Shown in pieces: positions 34,686 to 44,037 of a stretch of DNA of 64,000 nt. The DNA lies in NCBI RefSeq assembly GCF_000337795.1, contig NZ_AOLP01000009.1, positions 248,001 to 312,000 of the forward strand, read 5' to 3'. This DNA comes from Haloferax denitrificans ATCC 35960 (GTDB lineage Archaea > Halobacteriota > Halobacteria > Halobacteriales > Haloferacaceae). The position numbers were made by a program, and so were the translations under genes. Every line of letters begins with the position of its first letter. Within the stretch, counting starts at the first letter, position 1. Under the pieces are notes generated by a model, which searched no databases, was not told where the DNA came from, and saw nothing but the letters and a program-made list of their open reading frames with translations.

Positions 34686-35399
34686 ATGACTCGCCCGCGA
34701 CTCGCGTTCTTGGACGCCTCCCACGGCGATTCGAGCACGTCACGAAACTTCAGGCGCGAACTCGACGCCGACCTCGTCGAGTTCGACGTTACCGACGGCC
34801 GTCTCCCAGACCACTTCGACTACGACGGCGTCGTTATCAGCGGCTCGTCGTCGTCGGTCTACTGGGACGAGCCGTGGATTCGAAACCTCGTGTCGTGGGT
34901 CGCCGACGCCGACGAGCGCGGCGTCCCCCTCTTGGGCGTCTGTTTCGGCCATCAGGTCGTCGCGGCGGCCCTCGGCGGCACCGTCGAGGACATGGGCGAG
35001 TTCGAACTCGGCTACAACGAAATCGAGCGCACCCCCCTCGACGACGACGCCGACATCCTCGCCGGTCTCGACGAGCGATTCACCGTCTTCACCTCCCACG
35101 GCGACCGGGTGACCGAACTCCCGTCGGGCGCGGACCTCCTCGCCGAAAACGAGTTCGGCGTCCACGCGTTCCGCCGGAACCACGCCTTCGGGGTCCAGTT
35201 CCACCCCGAGTACGACACCGACACCGCCGAGACCATCGCCCGGCAGAAGGACTTCCTCCCCGACGAGCGGATTCAGTCGGTCGTCGACGGCATCACGCCG
35301 GAGAACTACGCCGCCGCCTGCGAGGCAAAGCGCCTGTTCGACAACTTCGTCGGCTACGTGAACCGGGCGAACGCGGGCGCGGTCGAATCGGCGGCCTGA
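34686..35399 (+). CDS. Class I glutamine amidotransferase-like protein
   Basis: A 237-residue standalone GATase1 domain. The catalytic Cys is in GVCFGHQVVAAALGG, the His-Glu pair in FGVQFHPEYD, giving a complete triad. It resembles the glutaminase-like proteins annotated GMP synthase-like, but no synthetase domain is fused or adjacent, so glutamine hydrolysis for an unknown acceptor, or a gamma-glutamyl peptidase, are both possible. It is preceded by TTTAGAG near 34657, a fair TATA box. Confidence 0.87.
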   Translation: MTRPRLAFLDASHGDSSTSRNFRRELDADLVEFDVTDGRLPDHFDYDGVVISGSSSSVYWDEPWIRNLVSWVADADERGVPLLGVCFGHQVVAAALGGTVEDMGEFELGYNEIERTPLDDDADILAGLDERFTVFTSHGDRVTELPSGADLLAENEFGVHAFRRNHAFGVQFHPEYDTDTAETIARQKDFLPDERIQSVVDGITPENYAAACEAKRLFDNFVGYVNRANAGAVESAA

Positions 35400-35539
35400 C
35401 GGCTCGACTGCCGTCCCGCGGTTCGGAGCCGTCTCTGAATCAGGACCGCCCCGTTTCCGTCTCCGGCTTTTCGACCGTCCGTCTCCGCGAACCTCGACCG
35501 AGCGAATCGCTTTTCACCGCGCCGAGCGCAGAAACCATC

Positions 35540-36703
35540 ATGCTCGATTATCTGGAATTGGAGGGCGACCTGACCGGCGAAGAGAAACTCGTCCGCGACG
35601 AGGCCCGGCGCTTCGTCGACGAGCAGGTCAAACCCGACATCGGCGAGCACTACGAGGCCGGGACGTTCCCGACCGACCTCATCCCGAAGATGGGCGAACT
35701 CGGCTTCTACGCGCCCAACCTCGACGGCTACGGCCTCCCCGGTCTCGGCGAGCGCGCCTACGGCCTCCTGATGCAGGAACTCGAGGCCGGCGACTCCGGC
35801 CTCCGGTCGATGGCGAGCGTGCAGGGGTCGCTCGTCATCTACCCCATCCACGCCTACGGCTCCGACGAGCAGAAACAGCGGTGGCTCCCGAAGCTCGGGT
35901 CGGGCGAGGCGGTCGGCTGTTTCGGCCTGACCGAACCGCAACACGGTTCCGACCCGTCGGGGATGGAGACCCGCGCGGAACGCGACGCCGACAGCTACGT
36001 CCTCAACGGCTCGAAGACGTGGATTACGAACTCGCCCATCGCCGACGTGGCGGTCGTCTGGGCGCGCGACGTGTCGGCGGAGGGGTCGCCGGTCCGCGGG
36101 TTCCTCGTCGAGACCGACCGCGACGGGGTGACGACGAACAAAATCGAGGACAAGCTCTCGATGCGCGCGTCGGTCACGGGCGAAATCGGCCTCGACGACG
36201 TGCGGGTCCCCGAGGCGGACGTGCTTCCCGGCGTCGAGGGGATGAAGGGGCCGCTTTCGTGTCTCACGCAGGCGCGGTTCGGCATCGCGTGGGGCGTCGT
36301 CGGCGCGGCCCGCGACGCCTTCGAGGACGCCCGCCAGTACGCGAAGGACCGCGACCAGTTCGGCGGCCCCATCGCGCGCTTCCAACTCCAGCAGGGCAAG
36401 CTCGCGGAGATGGCGACCCAAATCACGAACGCGCAGTTGATGGCTCACCGCCTCGCCGACCTCAAAGAGCGCGGCGACCTGCGACACCAGCAGGTGTCGA
36501 TGGCGAAGCGCCACAACGTCCGCGTCGCCCGCGAGGTGACCCGAACCGCCCGCGAGATGCTCGGCGGCAACGGCATCACGACGGACTACTCGCCGATGCG
36601 CCACATGGAGAACATCGAGACCGTCTACACCTACGAGGGGACCGACGACATCCACACGCTCGTCCTCGGCGCTGACCTGACGGGAATCGAAGCATTCGAG
36701 TAG
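35540..36703 (+). CDS. Acyl-CoA dehydrogenase, glutaryl-CoA dehydrogenase-like
   Basis: A 387-residue FAD-dependent acyl-CoA dehydrogenase. It most resembles glutaryl-CoA dehydrogenase: RSMASVQGSLVIYPIHAYGS contains the substrate-binding Arg region, GCFGLTEPQHGSDPSGM binds FAD, and the catalytic base is the Glu of TYEGTDDIHTLVLG. Electrons would go to ETF and then quinone; the membrane Fe-S protein at 39846 is a possible ETF:quinone link. ATG at 35540 begins the conserved sequence. The frame is open for 900 bases upstream, over the amidotransferase gene, but that is another gene's shadow. Confidence 0.9.
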   Translation: MLDYLELEGDLTGEEKLVRDEARRFVDEQVKPDIGEHYEAGTFPTDLIPKMGELGFYAPNLDGYGLPGLGERAYGLLMQELEAGDSGLRSMASVQGSLVIYPIHAYGSDEQKQRWLPKLGSGEAVGCFGLTEPQHGSDPSGMETRAERDADSYVLNGSKTWITNSPIADVAVVWARDVSAEGSPVRGFLVETDRDGVTTNKIEDKLSMRASVTGEIGLDDVRVPEADVLPGVEGMKGPLSCLTQARFGIAWGVVGAARDAFEDARQYAKDRDQFGGPIARFQLQQGKLAEMATQITNAQLMAHRLADLKERGDLRHQQVSMAKRHNVRVAREVTRTAREMLGGNGITTDYSPMRHMENIETVYTYEGTDDIHTLVLGADLTGIEAFE

Positions 36704-36811
36704 GACTCGGGAGCGGACGCCCCCGGGGCGTTCGCGGTCGTGCGTGACGCATGACAACAGTACACATACATTTATGCCTCCCCGCCCATAGGTTACGATA
36801 GAGGCCCCACA

Positions 36812-37102
36812 ATGACCACATCGGCCCAGGACCGTCCGACGGCGCTCGACCTCTCTCGCGAAGAGACGTGGGTCGTCCACGCCGCGTTGCTCGACGCCAT
36901 CGAGCGGGCGGTCGATGCAGACGAAGAGCCGACGCCGGCCCCCGGCCTGCTCGCGCGGGTCGAGGCCGGCGACGAAGATTTCGACAGCGCCGAACTCGAC
37001 TATCTCGTAGATGCCCTCCGTACGTATCGGACACAGGCGCCCGCCCGGGACGACCACCACATCTCGCGCGTCCTCGAACACATCGAGGCCGCGCGGGTTT
37101 AG
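36812..37102 (+). CDS. Conserved haloarchaeal hypothetical protein (DUF7853-like)
   Basis: A 96-residue, strongly acidic, all-helical soluble protein: DLSREETWVVHAALLDAIERAVD ... DDHHISRVLEHIEAARV. I recall this small family in many haloarchaea without assigned function. A TATA-like CATTTATGC at 36768-36776 leaves a leader of about 10 bases. It stands alone between the acyl-CoA dehydrogenase and ferredoxin genes. Confidence 0.75.
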   Translation: MTTSAQDRPTALDLSREETWVVHAALLDAIERAVDADEEPTPAPGLLARVEAGDEDFDSAELDYLVDALRTYRTQAPARDDHHISRVLEHIEAARV

Positions 37103-37207
37103 TCGCCCGACCGACGTTCGCCCGCTGGTTTCCTTTCGCCGCCGAAGTTCCCGAGCGGCCGGCTTCTTCGGGCCCGTCGCCGACGCGTCCCGGTCGCCTC
37201 TCGGTGA

Positions 37208-37651
<444 letters not shown>

Positions 37652-37695
37652 CACGAAGACCAGACGTTATCTCTCCGCGCCGCGTCGCGTCGGCC

Positions 37696-38070
37696 ATGGG
37701 TCTCATCCACACCGCCCTCGTCGTCTCGGACATCGACGCCACGCTCGACTTCTACGCCGACCTCGGTCTCGAACGGACCAACGAGTTCGAACTCGACGGC
37801 GTCCGGAACGTCTACGTCGGTAGCGACGACACCGACATGGAACTGCAGTTCAAGTACGACCCGACCTCGGCGGCGCGCGTCGAACCCGCCGGTATCGATC
37901 ACGTCGCGGTCGAGGTCGCCGACGCCGACCGCGCGTTCGAGGACATCGTCGAGGCGCAGTCCCCGGAGGTCGTCAAGCCGCCGGTCGACATCGACCCGGC
38001 GAACGCCCGCGCGGCGTTCGTGAAGGACCCCGACGGCTACGTCGTCGAACTCGTCGCGCTCGAAGACTGA
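37696..38070 (+). CDS. VOC (glyoxalase/dioxygenase) superfamily protein
   Basis: A 124-residue vicinal-oxygen-chelate protein, one betaalphabetabetabeta repeat pair: IHTALVVSDIDATLDFYADLGLE and GIDHVAVEVADADRAFEDI. Candidate metal ligands are His5, Glu in DMELQFKY, His in GIDHVAV and Glu in GYVVELVAL, the lactoylglutathione-lyase pattern, so a metal-dependent lyase or isomerase is likely. Substrate unknown; haloarchaea lack glutathione but use gamma-glutamylcysteine. Same strand as the ferredoxin. Confidence 0.85.
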   Translation: MGLIHTALVVSDIDATLDFYADLGLERTNEFELDGVRNVYVGSDDTDMELQFKYDPTSAARVEPAGIDHVAVEVADADRAFEDIVEAQSPEVVKPPVDIDPANARAAFVKDPDGYVVELVALED

Positions 38071-38190
38071 ACTCCCGCGCCGCCGACCCGCCTCACACGC
38101 CGACTTTCGCCGACGCCGACGGGTCGACCGCCCGCCCGACTCGCCGCGGCGAACAGCTATTTGTTGCCAGAGCGTCAATACGAAGTCGCT

Positions 38191-38643
38191 ATGTCCGAGG
38201 ACGTAACCGCGCTGTTGAAGCGCGCCTATCAGGACGAGATCGAGACGGTGATGAACTACATGACGAACTCTATCGTCCTCGACGGCGTCCGGGCCGAGGA
38301 GATAAAGCAGTCCCTCCAGACCGACATCCAAGAGGAACTCACCCACGCGGAGCAACTCGGGAACCGACTGAAGCAACTCGACGAGAAACCGCCGGGCTCC
38401 GCGTCCTTCGAGGCACGCCAGCACGACCTCCAGCCGCCGGAGGACAGCACGGACGTGCTCGCCGTCATCAACGGCGTCCTCACGGCCGAGGAGGACGCCA
38501 TCGAGACCTACCGCGCGCTCATCGACGCGGCGGAGGAGGCCAACGACCCCGTCACCGAGGACCTCGCCGTGACCATCCTCGCCGACGAGGAGGCCCACCG
38601 GACCGAGTTCCGCGGCTTCAAGAAAGAGTACGACCGCGAATAA
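38191..38643 (+). CDS. Ferritin-like superfamily protein
   Basis: A 150-residue four-helix bundle. Potential diiron ligands: Glu in AYQDEIETVMNY, Glu and His in QEELTHAEQL, Glu in TAEEDAIETYRAL, and Glu/His in ADEEAHRTEFRGF; this E, ExxH, E, ExxH spacing is the ferritin/rubrerythrin pattern. It may store or detoxify iron or peroxide. ATG at 38191; CTATTTG at 38156-38162 upstream is a workable TATA box. It is followed by the A+T-rich ldh promoter region. Confidence 0.84.
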   Translation: MSEDVTALLKRAYQDEIETVMNYMTNSIVLDGVRAEEIKQSLQTDIQEELTHAEQLGNRLKQLDEKPPGSASFEARQHDLQPPEDSTDVLAVINGVLTAEEDAIETYRALIDAAEEANDPVTEDLAVTILADEEAHRTEFRGFKKEYDRE

Positions 38644-38739
38644 GCCTACCAGCCCCCGACGCCGCAGACGCCGTCGTCACCGACGAGCGACCCGCCGCTC
38701 GCTGTCGTCCTCGCCCGTTGGTGACCCCAACGATTTTTC

Positions 38740-38864
38740 ACTTTTTCAACGAATATGTCATGATAGATCCGTATCTAACAAACTATCATCTATTACAAAA
38801 ATAGTACTCCCAGTTCTTCGAAATAGGGGTTTGTTTTTATCAATTCGTCGCTCGAACGACCGGT
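38740..38864 (+). promoter_or_regulatory. A+T-rich promoter of ldh with inverted repeat
   Basis: A 125-base A+T-rich stretch. It contains an inverted repeat ATGATAG (38760-38766) / CTATCAT (38783-38789) with a 16-base centre that itself holds AGAT/ATCT, then TTTTTATC at 38834-38841 as TATA box 26 bases before ATG 38865 (leaderless). The dyad lies about 50 bases upstream of the TATA box, where an activator would bind. Confidence 0.55.
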
Positions 38865-39827
38865 ATGAGCACTGAACGCGGCAAGGGTACGGTCGCGGTG
38901 GTCGGCGGCGCCGGCGCAGTCGGGTCGAGCACGGCGTTCGCGCTGATGGAGAGCAGTCTCGTGGGCGAAATCATCCTCGTCGATATCGCCGAAGAGCGCG
39001 TCGAAGGCGAGGCGATGGACCTCAACCACGGGTCGTACTTCACGTCGCCGGTCCGCGTGCGGACGGGCGACTACGAGGACTGCTGGGACGCCGACGTGGT
39101 CATCGTCACCGCCGGCGCCAGCCAGAAACCGGACGAGACTCGCCTCGACCTGATGGAGCGGAACGCCGACATCTTCGCAGACATGATTCCGCAGATTACC
39201 GAGGGGCTGAACGACGACGCCGTGATGCTCATCGTCACCAACCCCGTCGACGTGCTGTCGTACGTCACGTGGAAGGTGTCGGACCTGCCGGCCGAGCGCG
39301 TCATCGGCTCGGGAACCGTCCTCGACACGTCGCGGTTCCGCCATTCGCTCAGCCGCGAGTTCGACCTCGACCCGGCGAACGTCCACGCCTACGTCGTCGG
39401 CGAGCACGGCGACAGCGAGGTGCTCGTCTGGAGTTCGGCGAACCTCGGCGGCATCCCGTTCGTGTCGTACGCCACCAGCCACGGCGTCGACGACGTCGAC
39501 GCGCTCAAAGCCCGCGTCGAAGAGGAGGTGCGCGAGGCCGCCTACGAGATTATCGAACGCAAGGAGCGGACGAACTACGGCGTCGCGCGCTCGGTGGCCG
39601 CGACCACGGAACGCATCCTCGGCGACGACAACTCCATCCTCACCGTCTCGACGCTCGTCTCGGGCGAACACGGCATCGACGACGTCTACATGAGCCTCCC
39701 GTGTACCGTCAACCAAGGCGGCGTCCGCGACGTCCACGAGTTCGACCTCTCGGCGGACGAGACGGCGGCGCTCCGGGAGTCGGCGGACGTCATCCGCGAG
39801 TCCATCGAGCGGTTGGACCTACAGTAA
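38865..39827 (+). CDS. ldh: L-lactate dehydrogenase (LDH/MDH superfamily)
   Basis: A 320-residue NAD-dependent 2-hydroxyacid dehydrogenase with Rossmann GGAGAVGSSTA, catalytic Arg/Asp in SGTVLDTSRFR and His in GEHGDSEVLVWS. The specificity loop reads AGASQKPDETRLDL: Gln at the position that is Arg (AGIPRQPGQTR) in archaeal malate dehydrogenases. Gln selects pyruvate/lactate, so LDH is the better call than MDH. TTTTTATC supports the ATG. Together with LarB/LarE (lactate racemase cofactor) it suggests use of both lactate isomers. Convergent with the Fe-S oxidoreductase gene. Confidence 0.88.
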   Translation: MSTERGKGTVAVVGGAGAVGSSTAFALMESSLVGEIILVDIAEERVEGEAMDLNHGSYFTSPVRVRTGDYEDCWDADVVIVTAGASQKPDETRLDLMERNADIFADMIPQITEGLNDDAVMLIVTNPVDVLSYVTWKVSDLPAERVIGSGTVLDTSRFRHSLSREFDLDPANVHAYVVGEHGDSEVLVWSSANLGGIPFVSYATSHGVDDVDALKARVEEEVREAAYEIIERKERTNYGVARSVAATTERILGDDNSILTVSTLVSGEHGIDDVYMSLPCTVNQGGVRDVHEFDLSADETAALRESADVIRESIERLDLQ

Positions 39828-39845
39828 AATAGCCGCGCCGCCGAC

Positions 39846-41963
39846 TCAGTCGGCCGACGCGGGCGTCGTATCCGTGCCCGCTTCCGTCGCCGCGGCGGTC
39901 TTCGCGTCGAGCGCCTCAACGACGAGTTCGGCGATGTCAACGACGTCGATGTCCTCTTCGTAGTCGCCGGTCTTGCGGCCGTCTTCGTACATCGTCGCGC
40001 ACATCGGGCAGGCGACGACGAACCGCTCGACGCCGCCGGTCGTGTCGTCCAGCGCCTCGCGCAGGCGCTCTTCGGACGGCTTCGACTCCTCTTCGTGGTC
40101 CATCCAGAGGCCGCCGCCGCCGCCGCCGCAACAGAACGACTGGTCGCGGTTGCGCGGCATCTCGGCGAGTTCGACGCCGGTCGCGCGGATGACCTCGCGG
40201 GGCGCTTCGTACTCGCCGTTGTAGCGGCCGAGGTGACACGGGTCGTGGTACGTCACCGTCTGGGCGGCGAGTTCGTCGCCCGCGAGACCGAGGCGGTCGT
40301 CGCCGACGAGGCGCTCGACCAGTTGGGTGTAGTGGTACACCGGGTAGTCGAACGAGTCGTCCATCTCCGGGTACTCGTTTTTGAACGTGTTGTACGAGTG
40401 CGGGTCGGTGCAGACGATTTTGTCGAACTCGCAGTCGGCCATCGCGGCGGCGTTGTCCTCGACGAGCATCTCGTAGAGTCCCTCCTCGCCGACGCGGCGC
40501 ACGTCGTTGCCGTCGTGCCCTTCGTCCTCGTAGAGGATGCCGTAGGAGACGCCGGCTTCCTCGAAGATGCGGGCCAAAGAGCGGGCGACGGCGCGGTTGC
40601 GCTCGTCGTAGGAGGGGTAGTCGCCGACGTACCAGAGGAACTCGACCGATTCGTCGCGGGCGTCGGGCACCTCGAAGCCGAGGTCGTCGGTCCAGTCGGG
40701 CCGCTTGCGCTGGGGATCGCCGAAGGCGTTGCCGTTCTGGAAGATGTTCATCATCGCCTCCTGCACCGGCTCTTGCTGTTGGCCCGTCTCGGTGAGCCGG
40801 CGGTTCATCTCGGTGAAGTGCGTGAGGTGTTCGATATCGACCGGGCAGGCGTCCATGCAGGCCATGCAGGCCATGCAGGACTCCATCGACTCGGCGTCGA
40901 CGACGGAGGTGCCGCCGTCGGCGACGATGTCGACGGAGTCGCCGCCGGCGTCGACCGACTCGCGGTAGGTCTTCAGGTCGAGAATCACGTCCCGCGGGTC
41001 GAGGTTGCGGCCGGAGGCCTTCGCCGGGCAGGCGTCGGTACAGCGGCCGCACTTCGTGCAGGCGTCCATGTCGAGCATCGCCTTCCACGAGAAGTCGTCT
41101 TCGGAGACGTAGCCGATTTCGTCCGGCGGCGTGTCCGCGGGCACCGCCGGGAGGCGCTTTCCGGCCTTCTCGTCTGCGGTGACGACGTTGGCGAAGGAGG
41201 TGAGCATGTGCAGGGGCTTGGCGTAGGGGACGGCGGCGACGAACGCCAAGGCGAGGAGCGCGTGGGACCACCAGCCGAACCAGTAGAGCGTCTGCGCGAG
41301 GCCCTGTCCCATGCCCGCGGTCTCGAACACGACGGCGACGAAGTAGCCGACGAAGCTCACCGTCTCGAAGTCGGGGAAGTCGGTGCCGACGATGCGGACG
41401 CCTTCGAGGACGTAGCCGCCGACGCCGAGGAAAAACAGCGTCCAGACGAACGCGGCGTCCTCGAAGCCGGTGTGTTTGCCCCACAGCCGCGGGTGTCGGA
41501 CCCCGTAGCGCCGCCACAGCGCCATGCCGACGCCGACGACGAACGCGAGACCCATGAGGTCCATGACGAACGAGTACGAGAGGTAGAAGTCGCCGACGAA
41601 GAAGGAACTGCCCGTCACCCGCCGCCACACGTCGATGTCGATGGCGAGGATGGTCGTCCCGATGAGGAGCGTCAGGAAGCCCCACATGATAAACGCGTGC
41701 ATCACGCCGGCGAACCGGTCGCGTTTGAACTGCTTTTCGTTGGAAAACACCACTTTCGCGGCCCGAACCGTCCGTCCCGGGAGGTCGGACAGCCGGTCGA
41801 ACGGGTCTTCGCCGCCCCGCGCGTATCGCGCGAACCGCTCGTACACCCCGTAGAGGAAGACGAGCGACGCGATGACGGCCAGACCGTAGAAGAGCGCCTC
41901 GCCGACCGGACTAATCGTCCAGAACGTCTCCCGCGTAACATCCGCCTGTGCCGCAAAGTCCAT
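39846..41963 (-). CDS. Membrane-bound Fe-S oxidoreductase (HdrD/Emo-like)
   Basis: A 705-residue protein: about six membrane helices in residues 20-265 (NarI/DUF3483-like, possible haem b or quinone site), then two 4Fe-4S motifs CTKCGRCTDACPAKASG and CMACMACMDACPVDIEH, then two CCG cysteine-rich domains (CHLGRYNGEY with upstream Cys, and CCGGGGGGLW ... CPMCATM) as in HdrD/GlpC. Proteins of this build pass electrons between ETF and the quinone pool, or act in lactate/glycolate oxidation. Placement next to ldh and near an acyl-CoA dehydrogenase fits either. ATG 41963 preferred over TTG 41969. Confidence 0.86.
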   Translation of the reverse strand: MDFAAQADVTRETFWTISPVGEALFYGLAVIASLVFLYGVYERFARYARGGEDPFDRLSDLPGRTVRAAKVVFSNEKQFKRDRFAGVMHAFIMWGFLTLLIGTTILAIDIDVWRRVTGSSFFVGDFYLSYSFVMDLMGLAFVVGVGMALWRRYGVRHPRLWGKHTGFEDAAFVWTLFFLGVGGYVLEGVRIVGTDFPDFETVSFVGYFVAVVFETAGMGQGLAQTLYWFGWWSHALLALAFVAAVPYAKPLHMLTSFANVVTADEKAGKRLPAVPADTPPDEIGYVSEDDFSWKAMLDMDACTKCGRCTDACPAKASGRNLDPRDVILDLKTYRESVDAGGDSVDIVADGGTSVVDAESMESCMACMACMDACPVDIEHLTHFTEMNRRLTETGQQQEPVQEAMMNIFQNGNAFGDPQRKRPDWTDDLGFEVPDARDESVEFLWYVGDYPSYDERNRAVARSLARIFEEAGVSYGILYEDEGHDGNDVRRVGEEGLYEMLVEDNAAAMADCEFDKIVCTDPHSYNTFKNEYPEMDDSFDYPVYHYTQLVERLVGDDRLGLAGDELAAQTVTYHDPCHLGRYNGEYEAPREVIRATGVELAEMPRNRDQSFCCGGGGGGLWMDHEEESKPSEERLREALDDTTGGVERFVVACPMCATMYEDGRKTGDYEEDIDVVDIAELVVEALDAKTAAATEAGTDTTPASAD

Positions 41964-42043
41964 AATCAATCACCGGAGAACGGCGGGTTAAATCTTGCCA
42001 CCCGAGGCGTGTCGGTCGGCGGATTACGAGCGCCCCGGCGACC

Positions 42044-42748
42044 TCAGAACGCGAGGCTGGCGAGGAGCGCGGCGGCGAGGACGAGTCCGGGCGCGTCGCG
42101 CCGACCGAACCGAATCTCGGGGAGCGTCGGGTTCCACGCGAAACACCGCGCGCGGAGGGCGAGCGCGAGCGCGTCGGCCCGCGCGAACGACCGTCGGAGG
42201 CCGCCGGCGGCGACGAGCGAGAGCCGTTCGTCCAGCCGCCGCTCGCTCCCGAGGCGGGCCGCCTGCGCCTCGCGGACGCGAAGCAGGTCGCGGCGGACGA
42301 GGGGGAGAAACCGGAAGACGAGGGCGACGCCGACGCCGAGCGCGACGCCGAAGCGACCCGGCACGAGCCGCTGAATCGCCGCGCGGGACTCGCGCACGGG
42401 CGTCGTCCTGACGTACGCGGCCGCGACGAAGAAGACCAAGAGCACGCGGACGCTGGCGAGCGCCGGCTCGACGGCCGCCTCGGGGTCGAACCACGGCGCG
42501 CCGAGGCGGGCGGCCTCGACGACCGGGCCGAGCGCGAGGAACGGAATCGCATAGCGGAGGTCGCGGAGAGCCGCCACCGGCGACGCGTCGGCGGCGCGGA
42601 GACAGCCCGCGGCGACGACGCCGAGGGCGACGAGCCCGGCGGGCGTCGTATGTGCGAAGCCGGCCGCCGCGAAGGCGACCTGCACCGCGAGCTTGGTCCG
42701 CGGGTCGAGTCGGTGGGCGAGGCTGTCGCCCGGTTCGTAGGTCAACAC
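42044..42748 (-). CDS. bioN: Energy-coupling factor transporter T component (BioN/EcfT)
   Basis: A 234-residue membrane scaffold protein with five or six spans. The EcfT signatures LDPRTKLAVQVAFAA and two A-R-like coupling motifs (RARCF in LALALRARCFAWNP; AQAARLGSERRLDERL) that bind the ATPase are visible. Its ATG overlaps the end of bioM by 7 bases, so bioY-bioM-bioN is one transcript for biotin uptake. Confidence 0.92.
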   Translation of the reverse strand: MLTYEPGDSLAHRLDPRTKLAVQVAFAAAGFAHTTPAGLVALGVVAAGCLRAADASPVAALRDLRYAIPFLALGPVVEAARLGAPWFDPEAAVEPALASVRVLLVFFVAAAYVRTTPVRESRAAIQRLVPGRFGVALGVGVALVFRFLPLVRRDLLRVREAQAARLGSERRLDERLSLVAAGGLRRSFARADALALALRARCFAWNPTLPEIRFGRRDAPGLVLAAALLASLAF

Positions 42749-43443
42749 GGCGGGCGAACGTCGAGGTCGGGGAGGCGGTCTGCGGCCTCGTCGGGCGCGG
42801 CGTCGAGGGCGACGTCGCCGTCGGCGAGGACGACCACGCGGTCGGCCAGTTCGGCCACGTCGCGCAGGTCGTGGGTGACGACGACGAGGCTCGTCCCCTC
42901 GGCGCGGAGGTCCCGGAGGCGCGCGAGCACGGAGCGCCGCGCGGGTTCGTCGAGGCCGGTGAACGGTTCGTCCAAGACGAGATGGTCGGGTCGCATCGCC
43001 AGCGCGCCGGCGATGGCGAGTCGCTCGACCTCGCCGCCGGAGAGGGCGTCGACGCGCTCGTCTTCCCGGCCGTCGAGGTTGACCGCGCCCAGCGACTCGC
43101 TGACGCGGCGGTCGATTTCGTCGCGGTCGAGGCCGAGGTTCTCCGGGCCGAACGCCACGTCAGCGCCGATTGTCGCGGCGACGAGTTGGTCCTCGGGGCG
43201 CTGGAACACCATCGCCACCGCGGTCCGGGCGGCGACGAGGTCGTCGGCGACGCTCCGTCCGTTGACCGAGACCGTCCCCTCGTCGGGGTCGAGCAGGCCG
43301 TTGAAGTGGCGGACGAGCGTGGTCTTGCCGGAGCCGTTCGCGCCCGCGACGATGACGCACTCGCCGTCGTCGATGGCGAGGTCGACGCCGTCGACCGCGA
43401 CGGTGTCGCCGTACCGGTGGACGAGTCCCTCGACGCGAATCAT
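42742..43443 (-). CDS. bioM: Energy-coupling factor ATPase (BioM/EcfA)
   Basis: A 233-residue ABC ATPase: Walker A AGANGSGKTTLVRH, Q-loop VFQRPEDQLVAATIGADVAFG (the ECF-specific Q-E-D-Q... pattern), signature LSGGEVERLAIAGAL, Walker B DHLVLDEPFTGLD, His switch VVVTHD. The signature SGGE rather than SGGQ is normal for ECF ATPases. Start abuts the stop of bioY (ATG 43443 directly after TAG 43444-43446). Powers the BioY importer. Confidence 0.94.
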   Translation of the reverse strand: MIRVEGLVHRYGDTVAVDGVDLAIDDGECVIVAGANGSGKTTLVRHFNGLLDPDEGTVSVNGRSVADDLVAARTAVAMVFQRPEDQLVAATIGADVAFGPENLGLDRDEIDRRVSESLGAVNLDGREDERVDALSGGEVERLAIAGALAMRPDHLVLDEPFTGLDEPARRSVLARLRDLRAEGTSLVVVTHDLRDVAELADRVVVLADGDVALDAAPDEAADRLPDLDVRPPC

Positions 43444-44022
43444 CTACTGGGCGGCGATGGCGTCGGAGCGGACGATGCCGACCGCGGCGGCGATTTTGAA
43501 CGCCTCGGCGGGGATGAACGCGGCGGAGGCCGTCCAGAACGCGGATTCGAGGCCGACGCGATTGACGTACGCGAAGCCGACCGTCCCGAAGGCGTAGACG
43601 ACGACGGTGCCCGCGACCATCGCGCCGACGAGTCGGGCGGTGCGCACGCGGTGGTCGCCGACGCTGATGCCGCCGTGGACGACGAGGCCGACGACGGCCG
43701 CGGCGACGGGGTACGACCAGAGGTAGCCGGCGGTCGGTCCGACGAGGGGTGCGAGCCCGGCGGAGCCGCCGGCGAACACCGGCGCGCCGAGGCCGCCCGC
43801 GACGAGGTAGAGCGCGATGGAGCCGCCGCCCCAGACGGGACCGAGGAAGATGCCCGCGAGGAAGACGACGAGCACCTGCATCGTCACCGGAATCGGCGAG
43901 ACGGGGTTCGGGAACGAGACGTAACCGCTCGCGCCCATGAGCGCCGCGAACAGGGCGGCGCGGGCGATGTTGCCGACGAGTTCGTCGCCGACGAGTTCGA
44001 CTGACTCGCGTTCGGTTGCCAT
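43444..44022 (-). CDS. bioY: Biotin transporter substrate-binding subunit BioY
   Basis: A 192-residue, six-span S-component. The BioY landmarks are FPNPVSPIPVTMQVLVVFLAGIFLGPVWGGGSIALYLVAGGLGAPVFAGG and the GPTAGYLWSYPVAAAVVG loop that contacts biotin. It is the first gene of the bioYMN operon and lies directly downstream of a BirA-type operator (44038-44065), so biotin should repress it. Confidence 0.95.
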   Translation of the reverse strand: MATERESVELVGDELVGNIARAALFAALMGASGYVSFPNPVSPIPVTMQVLVVFLAGIFLGPVWGGGSIALYLVAGGLGAPVFAGGSAGLAPLVGPTAGYLWSYPVAAAVVGLVVHGGISVGDHRVRTARLVGAMVAGTVVVYAFGTVGFAYVNRVGLESAFWTASAAFIPAEAFKIAAAVGIVRSDAIAAQ

Positions 44023-44037
44023 GCTCGTCGCTGTCTC

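Noticed and set aside
38865-39827. Malate dehydrogenase annotation
   Set aside because: The specificity loop carries Gln, not the Arg of archaeal MDH; lactate specificity is more probable, though not proven.
40095-42374. 759-codon frame opposite the Fe-S oxidoreductase
   Set aside because: Antisense shadow; the minus-strand frame has transmembrane and Fe-S motifs in order.
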